NCBI GenBank assembly: GCA_963974915.1
Contig: CAXBES010000003.1
Location: 1-64,000, forward strand
Reading direction: 5' to 3'
Length of the DNA: 64,000 nt
DNA from: CAXBES01 sp963974915
Lineage (GTDB): Bacteria; Bacteroidota; Bacteroidia; Flavobacteriales; Flavobacteriaceae
A program made the position numbers and the translations under genes. The notes under the pieces are model-generated. The model was not told where the DNA came from and did not search any database. It was given only the letters and a program-made list of their open reading frames with translations. Position 1 is the stretch's first letter. Each line of letters starts with the position of its first letter. Below, piece by piece: positions 1 to 8,503 of this stretch.

Positions 1-40
1 AACTAAATTAAAGGAATTAGGACAGTAAGAAAAAACTGCC

Positions 41-170
41 TCTAACAACGTATAAGACTCATTGCGCTTGTTTGTTAAAAGAGTTTCGTTTCCTACTTTT
101 AACTATCTTTAATCCCAACCCAAAATAAAAGAACAAAAACGCAACGAAGCGTTATACAAACTAGTTGTGC
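41..170 (+). repeat. attC-like inverted-repeat site A
   Basis: This is an imperfect long hairpin between two genes. The outer arms ACAAC (45-49) and GTTGT (164-168) pair, the next arms GTATAA (50-55) and TTATAC (152-157) pair perfectly, and a further segment GACTCATTGCG against CGCAACGAAGC pairs at 8 of 11 positions. Six bases (158-163) are unpaired on the right arm only. The order gene, ...AAC arm, loop, GTT... arm, next gene is that of an integron attC site. The loop (about 83-115) carries the promoter-like core TTTCCTAC...TATCTTTAAT. The similarity to attC is inferred from layout and folding by eye. Confidence 0.55.
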
Positions 171-209
171 TTCATTATTTCTCACTCTCACGGAATTAAA
201 TAATTATTC

Positions 210-233
210 TAACTTTAGAGAAATAACTAACCA
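210..233 (+). promoter_or_regulatory. promoter and 5' leader of DUF6090 unit
   Basis: TAACTTTA at 210-217 resembles the Bacteroidota -7 element TAnnTTTG. The leader up to the ATG (AGAAATAACTAACCA) recurs almost unchanged before the gene at 2070 and the pseudogene at 19011, so it appears to travel with the gene. Confidence 0.5.
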
Positions 234-965
234 ATGATAAAATTCTTTAGAAAAATTAGACAAAATTTGCTTTCAGAAGGAAAAGCTGGAAAGTATTTAA
301 AATATGCTATTGGAGAAATTGTACTTGTTGTAATTGGAATTTTAATTGCTTTGCAGGTCAACAATTTAAGTGAAGTTCGAAAATCAAATTTGGAATTGAA
401 CAAAATAAACCAAAACTTGATTCAGGAATTTGAATCTAATCAAAAAGCTCTAAGTACAGCATTACTTGGATTGAAATGGACAAAACGTGGAGGTTTAAAA
501 ATACTGTCAATGATGGGAAAATCAGAAAGTGAGCTGAACCGTACAAATATTGATAGCTTGATAGAAACCTCGCTTTTTTGGCCAACTTGGAAACCTACTA
601 ATTTTGTCTTAAATGAACTCAAAAGTACCGGTAAATTGTCACTAATTAAAAATAGTAACATAAAGGAACTACTTTTTGAATATGAACGACAATCTGAAAA
701 TGTAAATGAATGGAATAGACGAATGGAAAAAAGTTCGCAGGATATTGTTGATTACATCAAAAGTTATGGTTCATTGAGAAATGTAAACCATAATCGAATT
801 TCAATTAACAAGTCTGATTTAGATTTTAATAATATCAATTTCTTTAATGATTTAAAATTTGAAAATCAAGTTGATGAGAAAGTACTTTATTCGCAATTTT
901 TGGAAAATGTTTATGCAGAAACTGATAAATTAATCAGCGAAATTTTAGAAGAAACTAGAAAATAA
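234..965 (+). CDS. DUF6090 family membrane protein (copy 1)
   Basis: This is a 243-residue member of DUF6090, a Bacteroidota family of unknown function. The family hallmark is visible: an N-terminal MIKFFRKIR basic segment, then KYLKYAIGEI and a single hydrophobic helix at about residues 25-46 (LVVIGILIALQVNN). The rest is hydrophilic, mostly helical and rich in Asn, Lys and Glu, probably a soluble domain on one side of the inner membrane. It is one of three intact copies in the window (also at 2070 and 10078), each a single gene between attC-like spacers. No catalytic motif is visible. Family assignment is firm from the N-terminus; the function is unknown. Confidence 0.85.
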   Translation: MIKFFRKIRQNLLSEGKAGKYLKYAIGEIVLVVIGILIALQVNNLSEVRKSNLELNKINQNLIQEFESNQKALSTALLGLKWTKRGGLKILSMMGKSESELNRTNIDSLIETSLFWPTWKPTNFVLNELKSTGKLSLIKNSNIKELLFEYERQSENVNEWNRRMEKSSQDIVDYIKSYGSLRNVNHNRISINKSDLDFNNINFFNDLKFENQVDEKVLYSQFLENVYAETDKLISEILEETRK

Positions 966-970
966 CGAAA

Positions 971-1102
971 GCACAACAATATATAAAGCCAATAACGCTA
1001 CGAGTTCTTTTAAGTTAATTAGTTTCCTACAAATTATGTAAATTAGATTACTTAAAACAAAGAAAGACCACGCCATTAGCCTTAGACAAACTCGTTGTGT
1101 GC
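971..1102 (+). repeat. attC-like inverted-repeat site B
   Basis: The outer arms CACAAC (972-977) and GTTGTG (1094-1099) pair perfectly. The inner arms TAAAGCCAATAACG (984-997) and CGCCATTAGCCTTA (1071-1084) pair at 10 of 14 positions. The spacers next to the outer arms are unequal in length. The loop carries GTTTCCTAC and an AT-rich promoter-like core. The left arm AACAATATATAAAGCC looks like the left half of classical attC sites. Confidence 0.6.
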
Positions 1103-1133
1103 TATTTGAAAAACCAAACTAAATGGAAATAAA

Positions 1134-1889
1134 ATGTTTAGACATCAAGGCAAAAGCAGAACTTTAAAACACAATCTGCGAATTGCTACGATTTTGTCTT
1201 TTGTCGCTGGAATTGTGAATGTTACAGGATTTTTAGCTTTTAAACAATTGACAACCAATGTAACTGGTCATTTTGCTCTTTTTATTAGCGACGTTGCAAA
1301 TTTCGAATTTTGGAAAGGAACAGTTTATTTTCTTTATATTTTTTCCTTTCTCTTTGGTTCTTTTTTATCAGGTTTCCTAATCGAAAAATTCAAGGAAAAC
1401 AGAAAACTTAATGTTTTTGTTTTACCAACATTAATTGAATGTCTGATTTTATTATCAATCGCAATCATTAGTAATGCTGTAGAAATAAAATACCCTGATT
1501 TAATTGTTTGCCTACTACTTTTTGCTATGGGACTTCAAAACTCTTTTGTAACCAAAATTTCAAATGCAATTGTAAGAACAACGCATCTAACAGGACTATT
1601 CACAGATTTAGGAATAGAACTATCGCAACTTTTCTTTCCTGAATCTCATCCGAATAGAGAGAAACTTAAATCGACAATAAAACTGCGGATTTATATAATT
1701 TGTTTCTTTTTCCTTGGAGGAATAATAGGTGGATATCTTTACTCAAGACTTGACTTAAAATTAAACACACTGATTTTTGGAGCAATAATTTTATTAATTA
1801 GCTTATTTTACGATGATTTTAGATATAAATTAATCCGAACTAAAAGAAAATATAAACAAAGAAAAAAAACTGCACACAACACTGTATAA
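1134..1889 (+). CDS. YoaK/DUF1275 family membrane protein
   Basis: A 251-residue integral membrane protein of the YoaK/DUF1275 family. The family signature lies near the start: SFVAGIVNVTGFL followed by TTNVTGHF, then about six hydrophobic helices (roughly residues 18-38, 47-80, 95-112, 118-140, 185-205, 212-228). A conserved pattern of small residues and NSFVTKISN in the fourth helix is also present. The C-terminus is short and strongly basic. The family is widespread in bacteria and its transported substrate, if any, is not established. It sits alone between attC-like sites B and C, in the same orientation as its neighbours. Confidence 0.8.
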   Translation: MFRHQGKSRTLKHNLRIATILSFVAGIVNVTGFLAFKQLTTNVTGHFALFISDVANFEFWKGTVYFLYIFSFLFGSFLSGFLIEKFKENRKLNVFVLPTLIECLILLSIAIISNAVEIKYPDLIVCLLLFAMGLQNSFVTKISNAIVRTTHLTGLFTDLGIELSQLFFPESHPNREKLKSTIKLRIYIICFFFLGGIIGGYLYSRLDLKLNTLIFGAIILLISLFYDDFRYKLIRTKRKYKQRKKTAHNTV

Positions 1890-2010
1890 TATTAATTGCT
1901 AGTTCTAGCCTACTTGATAATTCCTGCAGAATTTCCTCCGATTCGTTTCATTTTTACTAAATTAATTGCTTAAACAACGCAACTAATCTTATATAAACAC
2001 GTCGGTGTGC
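1872..2010 (+). repeat. attC-like inverted-repeat site C
   Basis: The left arm GCACACAAC...TATAATATTAATTGC overlaps the 3' end of the DUF1275 gene by a few codons. The right arm GCAACTAATCTTATATAAACAC...GTGTGC ends at 2010. GCACAC pairs with GTGTGC, and the inner TATAAT/ATTAATTGC segment pairs with GCAACTAAT...ATATA with a few mismatches. The GTT of the right arm is changed to GTC here. After the right arm the sequence CTTCATTATTTCGG is shared with site A. Confidence 0.5.
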
Positions 2011-2045
2011 TTCATTATTTCGGAACCTCAATAATTTAATTATCA

Positions 2046-2069
2046 TATCTTTAGAGAAACTAACCTCTA
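2046..2069 (+). promoter_or_regulatory. promoter and 5' leader of second DUF6090 unit
   Basis: TATCTTTA at 2046-2053 is a near match to the Bacteroidota -7 element. The leader GAGAAACTAACCTCTA before the ATG matches that of the pseudogene at 19011 and resembles that at 234. Confidence 0.5.
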
Positions 2070-2834
2070 ATGATAAAATTCTTTCGTAAAATACGCTTTA
2101 ACCTTTTGAGCGAAAATAAAACAAGTAAATACTTTAAATATGCTTTTGGAGAAATTATACTTGTAGTCATTGGTATTTTAATTGCTCTTCAGATTAATAA
2201 TTGGAATGAAAACAGAAAAAATAAGATTACTGAAGCAGATTATTACTGTAGAATTTTAGATGATTTGGAACTCAATGAGAAGTTAATTGATGAAAATTAT
2301 GAGCTTACAACCAACAGAATAAAACTCACCAAAGAGCTTATAAAAGATTTAAACAACATACCAAATGATAGAAGTTCAATTCTGAATAAATTTGTACTTG
2401 CTTTAAGACACGATGTTTCTCTACCCAGTAACATAACTTTCGAAGATTTAACATCTTCAGGACAATTAAAACTGTTAACAGATATTAAATTAAAGACCAG
2501 ACTGATTCAGCACAGTACATTTTTGAACAACACTTTAAATCTATTAAAAGAAAATCGAAATGAAGTTGTTAAAAGATATACGGATTTTGAGCTTATTACT
2601 GAATTAGGGTATCAAGATATTGATTATATGAATCGAGAACTTGATAAAGAACATATTGCTTTATTGCCGAAAACGAATTGGACCAACGACCCTACTCACT
2701 CTATATTCATAAAATTTCAGGATAATCTTGTTTTTATTTTGGGTATGCAAATTAGGCAGAAACAGCATTTTTCTAATTTAAAGCAAGAAATACAAGAACC
2801 CATAAAACTATTAAAAGAAAAAAAGTGTAAATAA
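2070..2834 (+). CDS. DUF6090 family membrane protein (copy 2)
   Basis: A 254-residue DUF6090 protein with the N-terminal MIKFFRKIRFNLLSENK, the YFKYAFGEI motif, one transmembrane helix at about residues 26-46 and the family landmark INNWNENRK just after it. The remaining 200 residues are predicted to be helical and soluble. The N-terminal 50 residues are much closer to copies 1 and 3 than the remainder, which suggests a conserved membrane anchor with a diverged sensory or binding part. It is flanked by attC-like sites C and D. Function unknown. Confidence 0.85.
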   Translation: MIKFFRKIRFNLLSENKTSKYFKYAFGEIILVVIGILIALQINNWNENRKNKITEADYYCRILDDLELNEKLIDENYELTTNRIKLTKELIKDLNNIPNDRSSILNKFVLALRHDVSLPSNITFEDLTSSGQLKLLTDIKLKTRLIQHSTFLNNTLNLLKENRNEVVKRYTDFELITELGYQDIDYMNRELDKEHIALLPKTNWTNDPTHSIFIKFQDNLVFILGMQIRQKQHFSNLKQEIQEPIKLLKEKKCK

Positions 2835-2840
2835 CGAAAG

Positions 2841-2970
2841 GCTAACAACGTGTATAATTAATTGCTTACAGAGGGCTAAAAAAAATTAAATTCATACTTT
2901 TAATAAAATCAAACTCCATCCCAAAAAACAATAACTAAAACGCAACTAATCACGCACAATCCTGTTGTGT
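2841..2970 (+). repeat. attC-like inverted-repeat site D
   Basis: The left arm GTGTATAATTAATTGC (2850-2865) pairs with GCAACTAATCACGCAC (2942-2957) at 12 of 16 positions. The outer arms ACAAC (about 2845-2849) and GTTGT (2964-2968) pair. The unpaired spacer is again only on the right arm. This belongs to a second sequence subtype shared with site F. Confidence 0.6.
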
Positions 2971-2984
2971 AAAATTATTTTATT

Positions 2985-3437
2985 ATGAAAAACACTTACT
3001 ACGGTTTTATCGTACTAATTATATTATTATTCGGATCAATAATTAGTTTAAATGCACAAGACTCTGAATTGGAACTCATCAAAAATGAAATAATGGAGCA
3101 AAGTAAAAAAGAGATGCTAGCCTTTAAAGATGGTGATTGTGATACTCTCGGTGCTTTATTCGACGAAAACGCATCGCTTTATTTAAATGGGAGAAAAGCT
3201 CCAGGAAAGATGGCCCTGATTAAATTCTGCGAAAACATCCAAAGACCATTCGAAAAACCATCGAAAATGGATATGGAATACATTCCTATTAATGAAAGTT
3301 CAGCTTTCGTTATAAGAACAATGGAATTTTCAAAGGATGGTGAGATTTACAAAAAAGAAATAGTAACCAAAATTTGGCAAAAGAAGAACAACTGTTGGAA
3401 AATAATTCATTTGCACTCCACCATAACTGAACTATAG
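2985..3437 (+). CDS. exported NTF2-like (SnoaL/DUF4440-type) protein
   Basis: A 150-residue protein with a signal peptide (hydrophobic residues about 7-22, cleavage likely after LNAQ) followed by a single NTF2-like cone fold of the SnoaL/DUF4440 type. The fold is suggested by the helical start EIMEQSKKEM, the AFKDGDCDTLGALFDENASLYLNG strand-turn region, and the C-terminal IWQKKNNCWKIIHLHST strand pattern typical of the family. These domains bind small ligands or act as simple isomerases; nothing here fixes a substrate. It is probably periplasmic. It lies between attC-like sites D and E as a one-gene unit. Confidence 0.7.
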   Translation: MKNTYYGFIVLIILLFGSIISLNAQDSELELIKNEIMEQSKKEMLAFKDGDCDTLGALFDENASLYLNGRKAPGKMALIKFCENIQRPFEKPSKMDMEYIPINESSAFVIRTMEFSKDGEIYKKEIVTKIWQKKNNCWKIIHLHSTITEL

Positions 3438-3450
3438 TACAAATGTCATA

Positions 3451-3577
3451 ACCCAACAACGTATAACACTAATAGGTGTCGTTGGTTAACCCAATGGTAA
3501 ATCCTATATAATTAACTATATTTATAACACACAAAAAATAGCGCACTCCCCTCCTAGCGTTATACAAACTCGTTGTA
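3451..3577 (+). repeat. attC-like inverted-repeat site E
   Basis: This is one of the clearest sites. The left box ACCCAAC fits the attC consensus RYYYAAC exactly. GTATAACACTAATAGG (3461-3476) pairs with CCTCCTAGCGTTATAC (3550-3565) at 13 of 16 positions. ACAAC (3456-3460) pairs with GTTGT (3572-3576). Six unpaired bases (3566-3571) lie on the right arm only. The loop holds TTAACTATATTTATA, a promoter-like core also seen at 17221. Confidence 0.65.
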
Positions 3578-3602
3578 ACACATTAAAGTAAAAGTTAATA
3601 TA

Positions 3603-5093
3603 ATGATGGAAAATCGAAATAATTCAATAGAAATCAACAAAGAAGAATTTCGAAAAATCGGACATCAATTAATAGATGATATTTCTGACTTTCTTTCTGC
3701 TATTGACAAAAAACCTGTTACTACAAAAGAAAGTCCAAGCCAATTACAAAATATATTGGGAAAAAAATCCTTACCAGAACTAGGAATACCAGCAAACGAA
3801 CTGATTTCTAAAACAACAAACTTATTAATTAATCATTCATTATTTAATGGACACCCCAAATTCTTAGGCTATATTACTTCATCTGCTGCGCCGATTGGAG
3901 CCTTAGCTGATTTATTAGCAGCTTCTGTAAATCCAAATGTTGGAGCGCATATTTTAAGTCCAATTGCTACTGAAATTGAGAAACAAACTATTCAATGGCT
4001 AGCAGAATTCATTGGTGTTTCACCTAACTATGGAGGAATTTTAGTCAGCGGAGGAAATATGGCAAATTTCACAGCATTTTTAGCAGCTAGAACAGCTAAA
4101 TCACCTAAAAACATAAAAGAAGACGGACTCTCAAACATATCCCAAAAACTAACAGTTTATTGTTCTAAAACCACACACACTTGGATTGACAAAGCTGCAA
4201 TTTTATTTGGTTTAGGTACTAATTCTGTTCGTTGGATTCAAACTGATTCATCTAATAAAATGAACAATAAATTACTAGCAGAAACCATTAAAGAGGATAT
4301 AGAAAGTGGTTTTAAACCAATAATGGTAATTGGAACTGCTGGCGACGTTAGTACTGGTATAGTTGATAATTTGAAAGGCATTTCGACTATTTGCAACGAT
4401 CATGATTTATGGTTTCACATCGATGGAGCTTATGGTGTTCCAGCTACAGTTATTCCAAAATTTAAGAACTTATTTGATGGTCTTTCAGAAGCTGATTCTA
4501 TTGCTCTTGACCCGCATAAATGGTTATATAGTCCACTTGAAGCGGGTTGTACTTTAGTTAAGAATCCTCAGCACCTAATAGATACCTATAGTTCACATCC
4601 AGAATATTACAACTTTAGTAACAGCGAAAACGAATTTGCTCAAAATTTTTACGAATATGGCCTTCAAAATTCACGTGGCTTTAGAGCTCTAAAGGTTTGG
4701 TTGTCATTACAGCAAATGGGTCGAAGTGGTTATAAAAAATTAATTAGTGAGGACATTGAACTCTCTGAAATGCTATTTGGTTTAGCTGAAAAAAATCCTG
4801 AATTAGAAGCAGTTTCTCAAAATTTAAGTATTACTACTTTTAGATATATTCCATTGAATTGCAAAAAAGATAACGATTATCTGAATAAACTAAATGAAGA
4901 ATTATTGAATGAGTTACAAACTGGTGGTGAGTTATTTTTATCAAATGCTGTTGTAAATGAAATGTATTGTTTAAGAGCTTGTATTGTTAATTTCAGGACT
5001 TCAAAGAAAGATATTAAAGAGATTATCGATATCATAATTAGAGAAGGAAGAAGGGCTCATTCGAAATTACAAGAATCAAAACCGAATTATTAA
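3603..5093 (+). CDS. PLP-dependent group II decarboxylase (aromatic amino acid type)
   Basis: A 496-residue pyridoxal-phosphate decarboxylase of group II (aromatic-L-amino-acid/glutamate decarboxylase fold, aspartate aminotransferase superfamily). The Schiff-base lysine is Lys306 in DPHKW, and the cofactor-binding aspartate is Asp274 in HIDGAYG. The N-terminal HPKFLGYITSSAAPIGALAD region and VNPNVGAHILSPIATEIE are typical of the family. Substrates in the family include DOPA, tryptophan, phenylalanine and others; the sequence does not decide which. Two adjacent ATG codons (3603, 3606) could both start it. As a single cytoplasmic metabolic gene between attC-like sites E and F it looks like acquired cargo. 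Confidence 0.85.
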   Translation: MMENRNNSIEINKEEFRKIGHQLIDDISDFLSAIDKKPVTTKESPSQLQNILGKKSLPELGIPANELISKTTNLLINHSLFNGHPKFLGYITSSAAPIGALADLLAASVNPNVGAHILSPIATEIEKQTIQWLAEFIGVSPNYGGILVSGGNMANFTAFLAARTAKSPKNIKEDGLSNISQKLTVYCSKTTHTWIDKAAILFGLGTNSVRWIQTDSSNKMNNKLLAETIKEDIESGFKPIMVIGTAGDVSTGIVDNLKGISTICNDHDLWFHIDGAYGVPATVIPKFKNLFDGLSEADSIALDPHKWLYSPLEAGCTLVKNPQHLIDTYSSHPEYYNFSNSENEFAQNFYEYGLQNSRGFRALKVWLSLQQMGRSGYKKLISEDIELSEMLFGLAEKNPELEAVSQNLSITTFRYIPLNCKKDNDYLNKLNEELLNELQTGGELFLSNAVVNEMYCLRACIVNFRTSKKDIKEIIDIIIREGRRAHSKLQESKPNY

Positions 5094-5100
5094 GTTGTTA

Positions 5101-5209
5101 AAACACTGTGTATAATTCATTGCTAGTACTCACTGATTTTCTATGCGGTTTGTATTTGCTAAATTAGTTCCTGAAACTCGCAACTAATCATACACAATCT
5201 CGTTGTGCA
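5101..5209 (+). repeat. attC-like inverted-repeat site F
   Basis: GTGTATAATTCATTGC (5108-5123) pairs with GCAACTAATCATACAC (5180-5195) at 13 of 16 positions. The outer left box is degenerate (AAAACAC), while the right box is CGTTGTGCAC. The right arm is nearly identical to that of site D, defining the second subtype. Confidence 0.55.
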
Positions 5210-5227
5210 CATTTAAAACTAACAATA

Positions 5228-6208
5228 ATGAAAACACCTTTTAAGGTATATTTTTTACTCTTCCTAACTATTTTTTGTGCAAAATCTTTTTCACAGGAAA
5301 TGGTTGAATATTACGAACCAGTAAAAAAAGATAGCCTAAGAGTTGGAATAGGAGAAAATGATTTTTTACCTTTTATTCAAAAAGGTTATACTCTAATGCT
5401 TCCTGAAAATAAGGAAATAAAAGGCGTACTAATTTTCCTGGAAGATTCAAAGTATGATAAAAAGAACAGGAGTGCAAAGCAGATGTACATTCACGCATCG
5501 GAAAAAGACTTTGCGGTATTATCTGTTTCAACCGAAATACCTCTTGACTTTTACTTCTCTAAACCATCTATGACTTCCACACATAAGCTAATTCGAGATG
5601 TATTCGATAAACATAATTTACCAAACGACAATATTTTCTTTCTTGGAGCAAGTTTAGTTGGACATAGAGCAATGCGTTATATTAAATTTATGGCAGATAG
5701 CGACTTCAAATTTCAACTTAAAATAAAAGGTATTGTCGCTTGCAATTTCACAATGGATTTTACAAGAAAATGGTATCAACATAAACGTGATATAAGAATT
5801 AACCGAATTGACCTTTGGGAACCAAAATTTATAAACTATCTATTGGAAACGAACTTGGGAGGAACACCAAAAACTAATCCCGAAAATTATCACAATTTCT
5901 CATCTTATAGTTACTCTGATGAAAAAAATGAAAATGTAAACATTTACAAAGACTATGCGGTTCGAGCATATATTGAACCAGCAATAAAATATAAGCTAAC
6001 AAAACAACTAAGAACCTTGTACGAGAATAATTCAACAGATATAGTTGGCTTTTTAGCAGAATTGAAATTAGCAGGAAATGAGAATACCGAATTAATTGTT
6101 TTACAACCACTAGACAACCCATCAACAAAAAAGAATACACAATCAACTTGGGATGCCATAGATAAATATGAACTTATGGAATGGATTCAAAAGCATACGA
6201 AAAAATAA
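5228..6208 (+). CDS. exported alpha/beta-hydrolase-like protein
   Basis: A 326-residue protein with a signal peptide (hydrophobic residues about 8-20, likely cut after SFSQ). The central part looks like an alpha/beta hydrolase: a strand EIKGVLIFLEDS, later FAVLSVSTEIP, and the nucleophile-elbow motif GASLVGH with candidate Ser142. The elbow is preceded by NIFFL, as expected for strand 5. I do not recognise a specific family and cannot place the acid and His of a triad with confidence. It is probably periplasmic or surface located. It is a one-gene unit downstream of attC-like site F. Confidence 0.6.
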   Translation: MKTPFKVYFLLFLTIFCAKSFSQEMVEYYEPVKKDSLRVGIGENDFLPFIQKGYTLMLPENKEIKGVLIFLEDSKYDKKNRSAKQMYIHASEKDFAVLSVSTEIPLDFYFSKPSMTSTHKLIRDVFDKHNLPNDNIFFLGASLVGHRAMRYIKFMADSDFKFQLKIKGIVACNFTMDFTRKWYQHKRDIRINRIDLWEPKFINYLLETNLGGTPKTNPENYHNFSSYSYSDEKNENVNIYKDYAVRAYIEPAIKYKLTKQLRTLYENNSTDIVGFLAELKLAGNENTELIVLQPLDNPSTKKNTQSTWDAIDKYELMEWIQKHTKK

Positions 6209-6211
6209 CTA

Positions 6212-6439
6212 CGCACTATAACGTGTTTAACCCATTGCTAGTTAGCGATATAAGTTGATTTACATTCCTTCAATGTATGTAAAATTCCATCTCATAAATT
6301 TGAACCTGCGGTACCATCGCACTGCTAAATTACATGTAGCAAAGTTGCTGCCGTCAACACGCCAAAGGAGTGATCGAGCTTTTCTAAGCAGCCGGCAAAA
6401 TACTTCAAACGCTATACTAAACAGGTGCCAGCAAAAAAA
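6212..6439 (+). repeat. degenerate attC-like spacer G with atypical GC-rich insert
   Basis: The left end (TATAACGTGTTTAACCCATTGC) resembles the left arms of sites D, F and J, and the right end (ACGCTATACTAAACAGGTGCC) weakly resembles the right arms. Between them, about 6290-6410 is visibly richer in G+C than anything around it and contains no convincing gene. It may be a remnant of a lost cassette. Confidence 0.3.
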
Positions 6440-6447
6440 GAAAAATT

Positions 6448-7362
6448 ATGAATAAATTTAAGCTCTTAATATGCTTTTTAATTTTTACGTCTTGTAAGGA
6501 CGGTCAAAAAAGAACTCTAAATGATGAGACATCATCATTATATCAAGAAATAGCATTTGTGACTGACAGAGATGGTAACTCCGAAATCTATATAATGGAT
6601 ATTAATGGAGGCAATTTGCGAAACATAACAAAAAATGATTCTCTTGACTTTAATCCTTCTTGGTCCCAGGGGGGTCAAAGTCTTTATTTCTATTCAAAAA
6701 GAGAAGGTAATCCAGAGATATACTCTCTTAAATCTGACGGAACAGATTTAAAACGACTTACAAATCATCCATCATCTGATGTTCTTCCGGAACTTTCGCC
6801 TAATGGTAAAACAATTGTTTTTATAAGTGATAGAGATTCTCTTTCCAAAAACATATATTTAATGAATAAAGATGGTTCAAATATTAAACCATTAATTCAA
6901 AATAAATCTTATGAAGAAAGTCCTTGTTGGTCACCCTCAGGAAAAGAGATTATTTTCACTAGACAATTACGAGATTCTTCAGACACATCTCACGCAGCCA
7001 ATGGAGAAATATTTATAATTAATTTAGATGGTAATAATGTAAGAAGACTTACAAACAAATTCGGTTATGATTCTGGAGCTAAATTTTCACCCAATGGAAA
7101 ACAAATTGCATTTTATGGCAGCAACGAGAATAACGAATGGGATTTGTATATAATGGATTATGATGGTGCTAACCTATACAATCTGACAAATGATTCTATT
7201 GAGTGTTATTCACCTGATTGGTCATTAGATGGAGAATGGCTTGTTTACACAGCTGGAAGTAAAGGAAACTATAATATTTGGAAAATAAACATTGCTACCA
7301 AAGAACGATTACAATTAACGAACACTAATGGCAGAAATGAAAGTCCTGTTTGGAAAAAATAG
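6448..7362 (+). CDS. TolB-like PD40 beta-propeller lipoprotein
   Basis: A 304-residue lipoprotein: the lipobox IFTSC places the lipidated cysteine at residue 16. The mature part is a six-bladed TolB-type propeller built of PD40 repeats, each with the pattern SPNGKxIxFxSxRxxxxxIYxMxxDGxNxxxLT (seen at about residues 38-75, 80-118, 122-160, 165-210, 212-252, 255-300). Such proteins bind partners at the envelope. The family is usually found in long proteins, so this short stand-alone lipoprotein is a minimal propeller. It sits between spacers G and H in the single-gene array. Confidence 0.8.
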   Translation: MNKFKLLICFLIFTSCKDGQKRTLNDETSSLYQEIAFVTDRDGNSEIYIMDINGGNLRNITKNDSLDFNPSWSQGGQSLYFYSKREGNPEIYSLKSDGTDLKRLTNHPSSDVLPELSPNGKTIVFISDRDSLSKNIYLMNKDGSNIKPLIQNKSYEESPCWSPSGKEIIFTRQLRDSSDTSHAANGEIFIINLDGNNVRRLTNKFGYDSGAKFSPNGKQIAFYGSNENNEWDLYIMDYDGANLYNLTNDSIECYSPDWSLDGEWLVYTAGSKGNYNIWKINIATKERLQLTNTNGRNESPVWKK

Positions 7363-7367
7363 CCAGT

Positions 7368-7495
7368 CGCCAACAATCGCTATGAGCAATTGATAAATAA
7401 AAATTAAATGAACTTGGTTTCCCACAATTTCCTTAATTTAGTACTACACCAAAAAACACAACCAAACCAACTAATTATAGCCTAAACCGTTGGCG
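7368..7495 (+). repeat. attC-like inverted-repeat site H
   Basis: The outer arms CGCCAAC (7368-7374) and GTTGGCG (7489-7495) pair perfectly over 7 bp, matching the attC pattern ...YAAC/GTTR... closely. The inner arms CTATGAGCAATTG and CAACTAATTATAG pair at 9 of 13 positions with an extra unpaired stretch on the right arm. The loop carries GGTTTCCCAC...TTAATTTAG. Confidence 0.65.
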
Positions 7496-7518
7496 GTAAT
7501 TAATACTATAGAGGGAAT

Positions 7519-8385
7519 ATGAAAAAATTGATTTTACTTTTCTTCTCTTACTTCTTATTCATAATGACAATGTCAGCCCATCCGGGAATTGGAATTGTAA
7601 TGGATAATGATGGAAATGTATTTTACACTGATCTAACTCATGTTTGGAAAATATCCCCTAAAGGAACACGGACAATAGCAGTTAAAAATGTGCACACACA
7701 TGAACTTTACCTTGATTCAAATGGAGATCTATATGGGTCTCACGAATGGTATGAAGGAGAAGCGACAGACAAATGGGGAAATTATGTCTGGTGTTTAAGC
7801 AAAAATGGAGTCCTTGAAAAAGTAATCCCCGATGTTGAAGGTTTTCTGGACAATACAACTTTAATACGTGATGCTGAAGGAAACTCCTATTGGTCGAAAA
7901 AGTCTGGTAAGAGTGATTTACTTATGAAACAAACAATGGATGGCTGTAGTTATAAATTAACTCAGCATCTGTTTACAGACATCCGTTGGATTCATTATTC
8001 TGAAATTGATAAAAATGTTTATGTAGTAGATCAGCTAGCCATTAAGAAGGTTACGCAATCTGGAGATGTGTTGATATTAGCAGACGATTTTAAAGAAGAT
8101 AAACCTTCATTTAAGGGAGTGACCGATCGGCATTATTTATTTGGTATATGGACAAGCTCAAACAATAATGTATATGTTGCCTCATATGGAGCTGGCAAGA
8201 TCAAGAAAATTAATTCTGCTGGAAAAATTTCAACAGTATTCGTATCTGAAGAAGGCTGGTCTCCTTGTGGAGGAATGATTGATAAAAACGGAACTATGTG
8301 GATTATGGAATTCTCTTCTAGAAACACAACTCGTGTGAGAAAGCTTGTGCCAAACGGTGAGGATATTTTGTATGGAATAGATTAA
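7519..8385 (+). CDS. exported NHL/SMP-30-like beta-propeller protein
   Basis: A 288-residue protein with an N-terminal signal peptide (residues about 3-20, cut near MSAHP). The remainder is an NHL/SMP-30-like propeller: repeated blades of the form DxxGNVFYTDLTHVWKISPKG, DSNGDLYGSHEW, DAEGNSYWSKKSG, SSNNNVYVASYGAGKIKKINSAG and DKNGTMWIMEF. It is probably periplasmic and lacks the metal-ligand set that I would need to call a gluconolactonase. It stands alone between attC-like sites H and I, next to another propeller gene, which may be coincidence. Confidence 0.7.
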   Translation: MKKLILLFFSYFLFIMTMSAHPGIGIVMDNDGNVFYTDLTHVWKISPKGTRTIAVKNVHTHELYLDSNGDLYGSHEWYEGEATDKWGNYVWCLSKNGVLEKVIPDVEGFLDNTTLIRDAEGNSYWSKKSGKSDLLMKQTMDGCSYKLTQHLFTDIRWIHYSEIDKNVYVVDQLAIKKVTQSGDVLILADDFKEDKPSFKGVTDRHYLFGIWTSSNNNVYVASYGAGKIKKINSAGKISTVFVSEEGWSPCGGMIDKNGTMWIMEFSSRNTTRVRKLVPNGEDILYGID

Positions 8386-8403
8386 TCTATTACAATTAAA
8401 ACT

Positions 8404-8457
8404 ACCACCAACAACTCCTAGAAATGTATTAAAACGGAGTTTTGCTAAACCGTTGTA
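8404..8457 (+). repeat. short attC-like site I
   Basis: A short version of the spacer hairpin: left box ACCACCAACAAC, right box AAACCGTTGTAATA. ACAAC pairs with GTTGT and CTCC with GGAG. At about 55 bp it is within the known attC size range but has almost no loop and no promoter-like core. Confidence 0.45.
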
Positions 8458-8503
8458 ATACGCTTGAAAAAATTACACAGAATTCAATAACTTAATAAAA
8501 AAT

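Noticed and set aside
6255..6455. 66-residue frame in spacer G
   Set aside because: It spans the GC-rich insert and an attC-like arm, has no recognisable features and runs into the next gene start.
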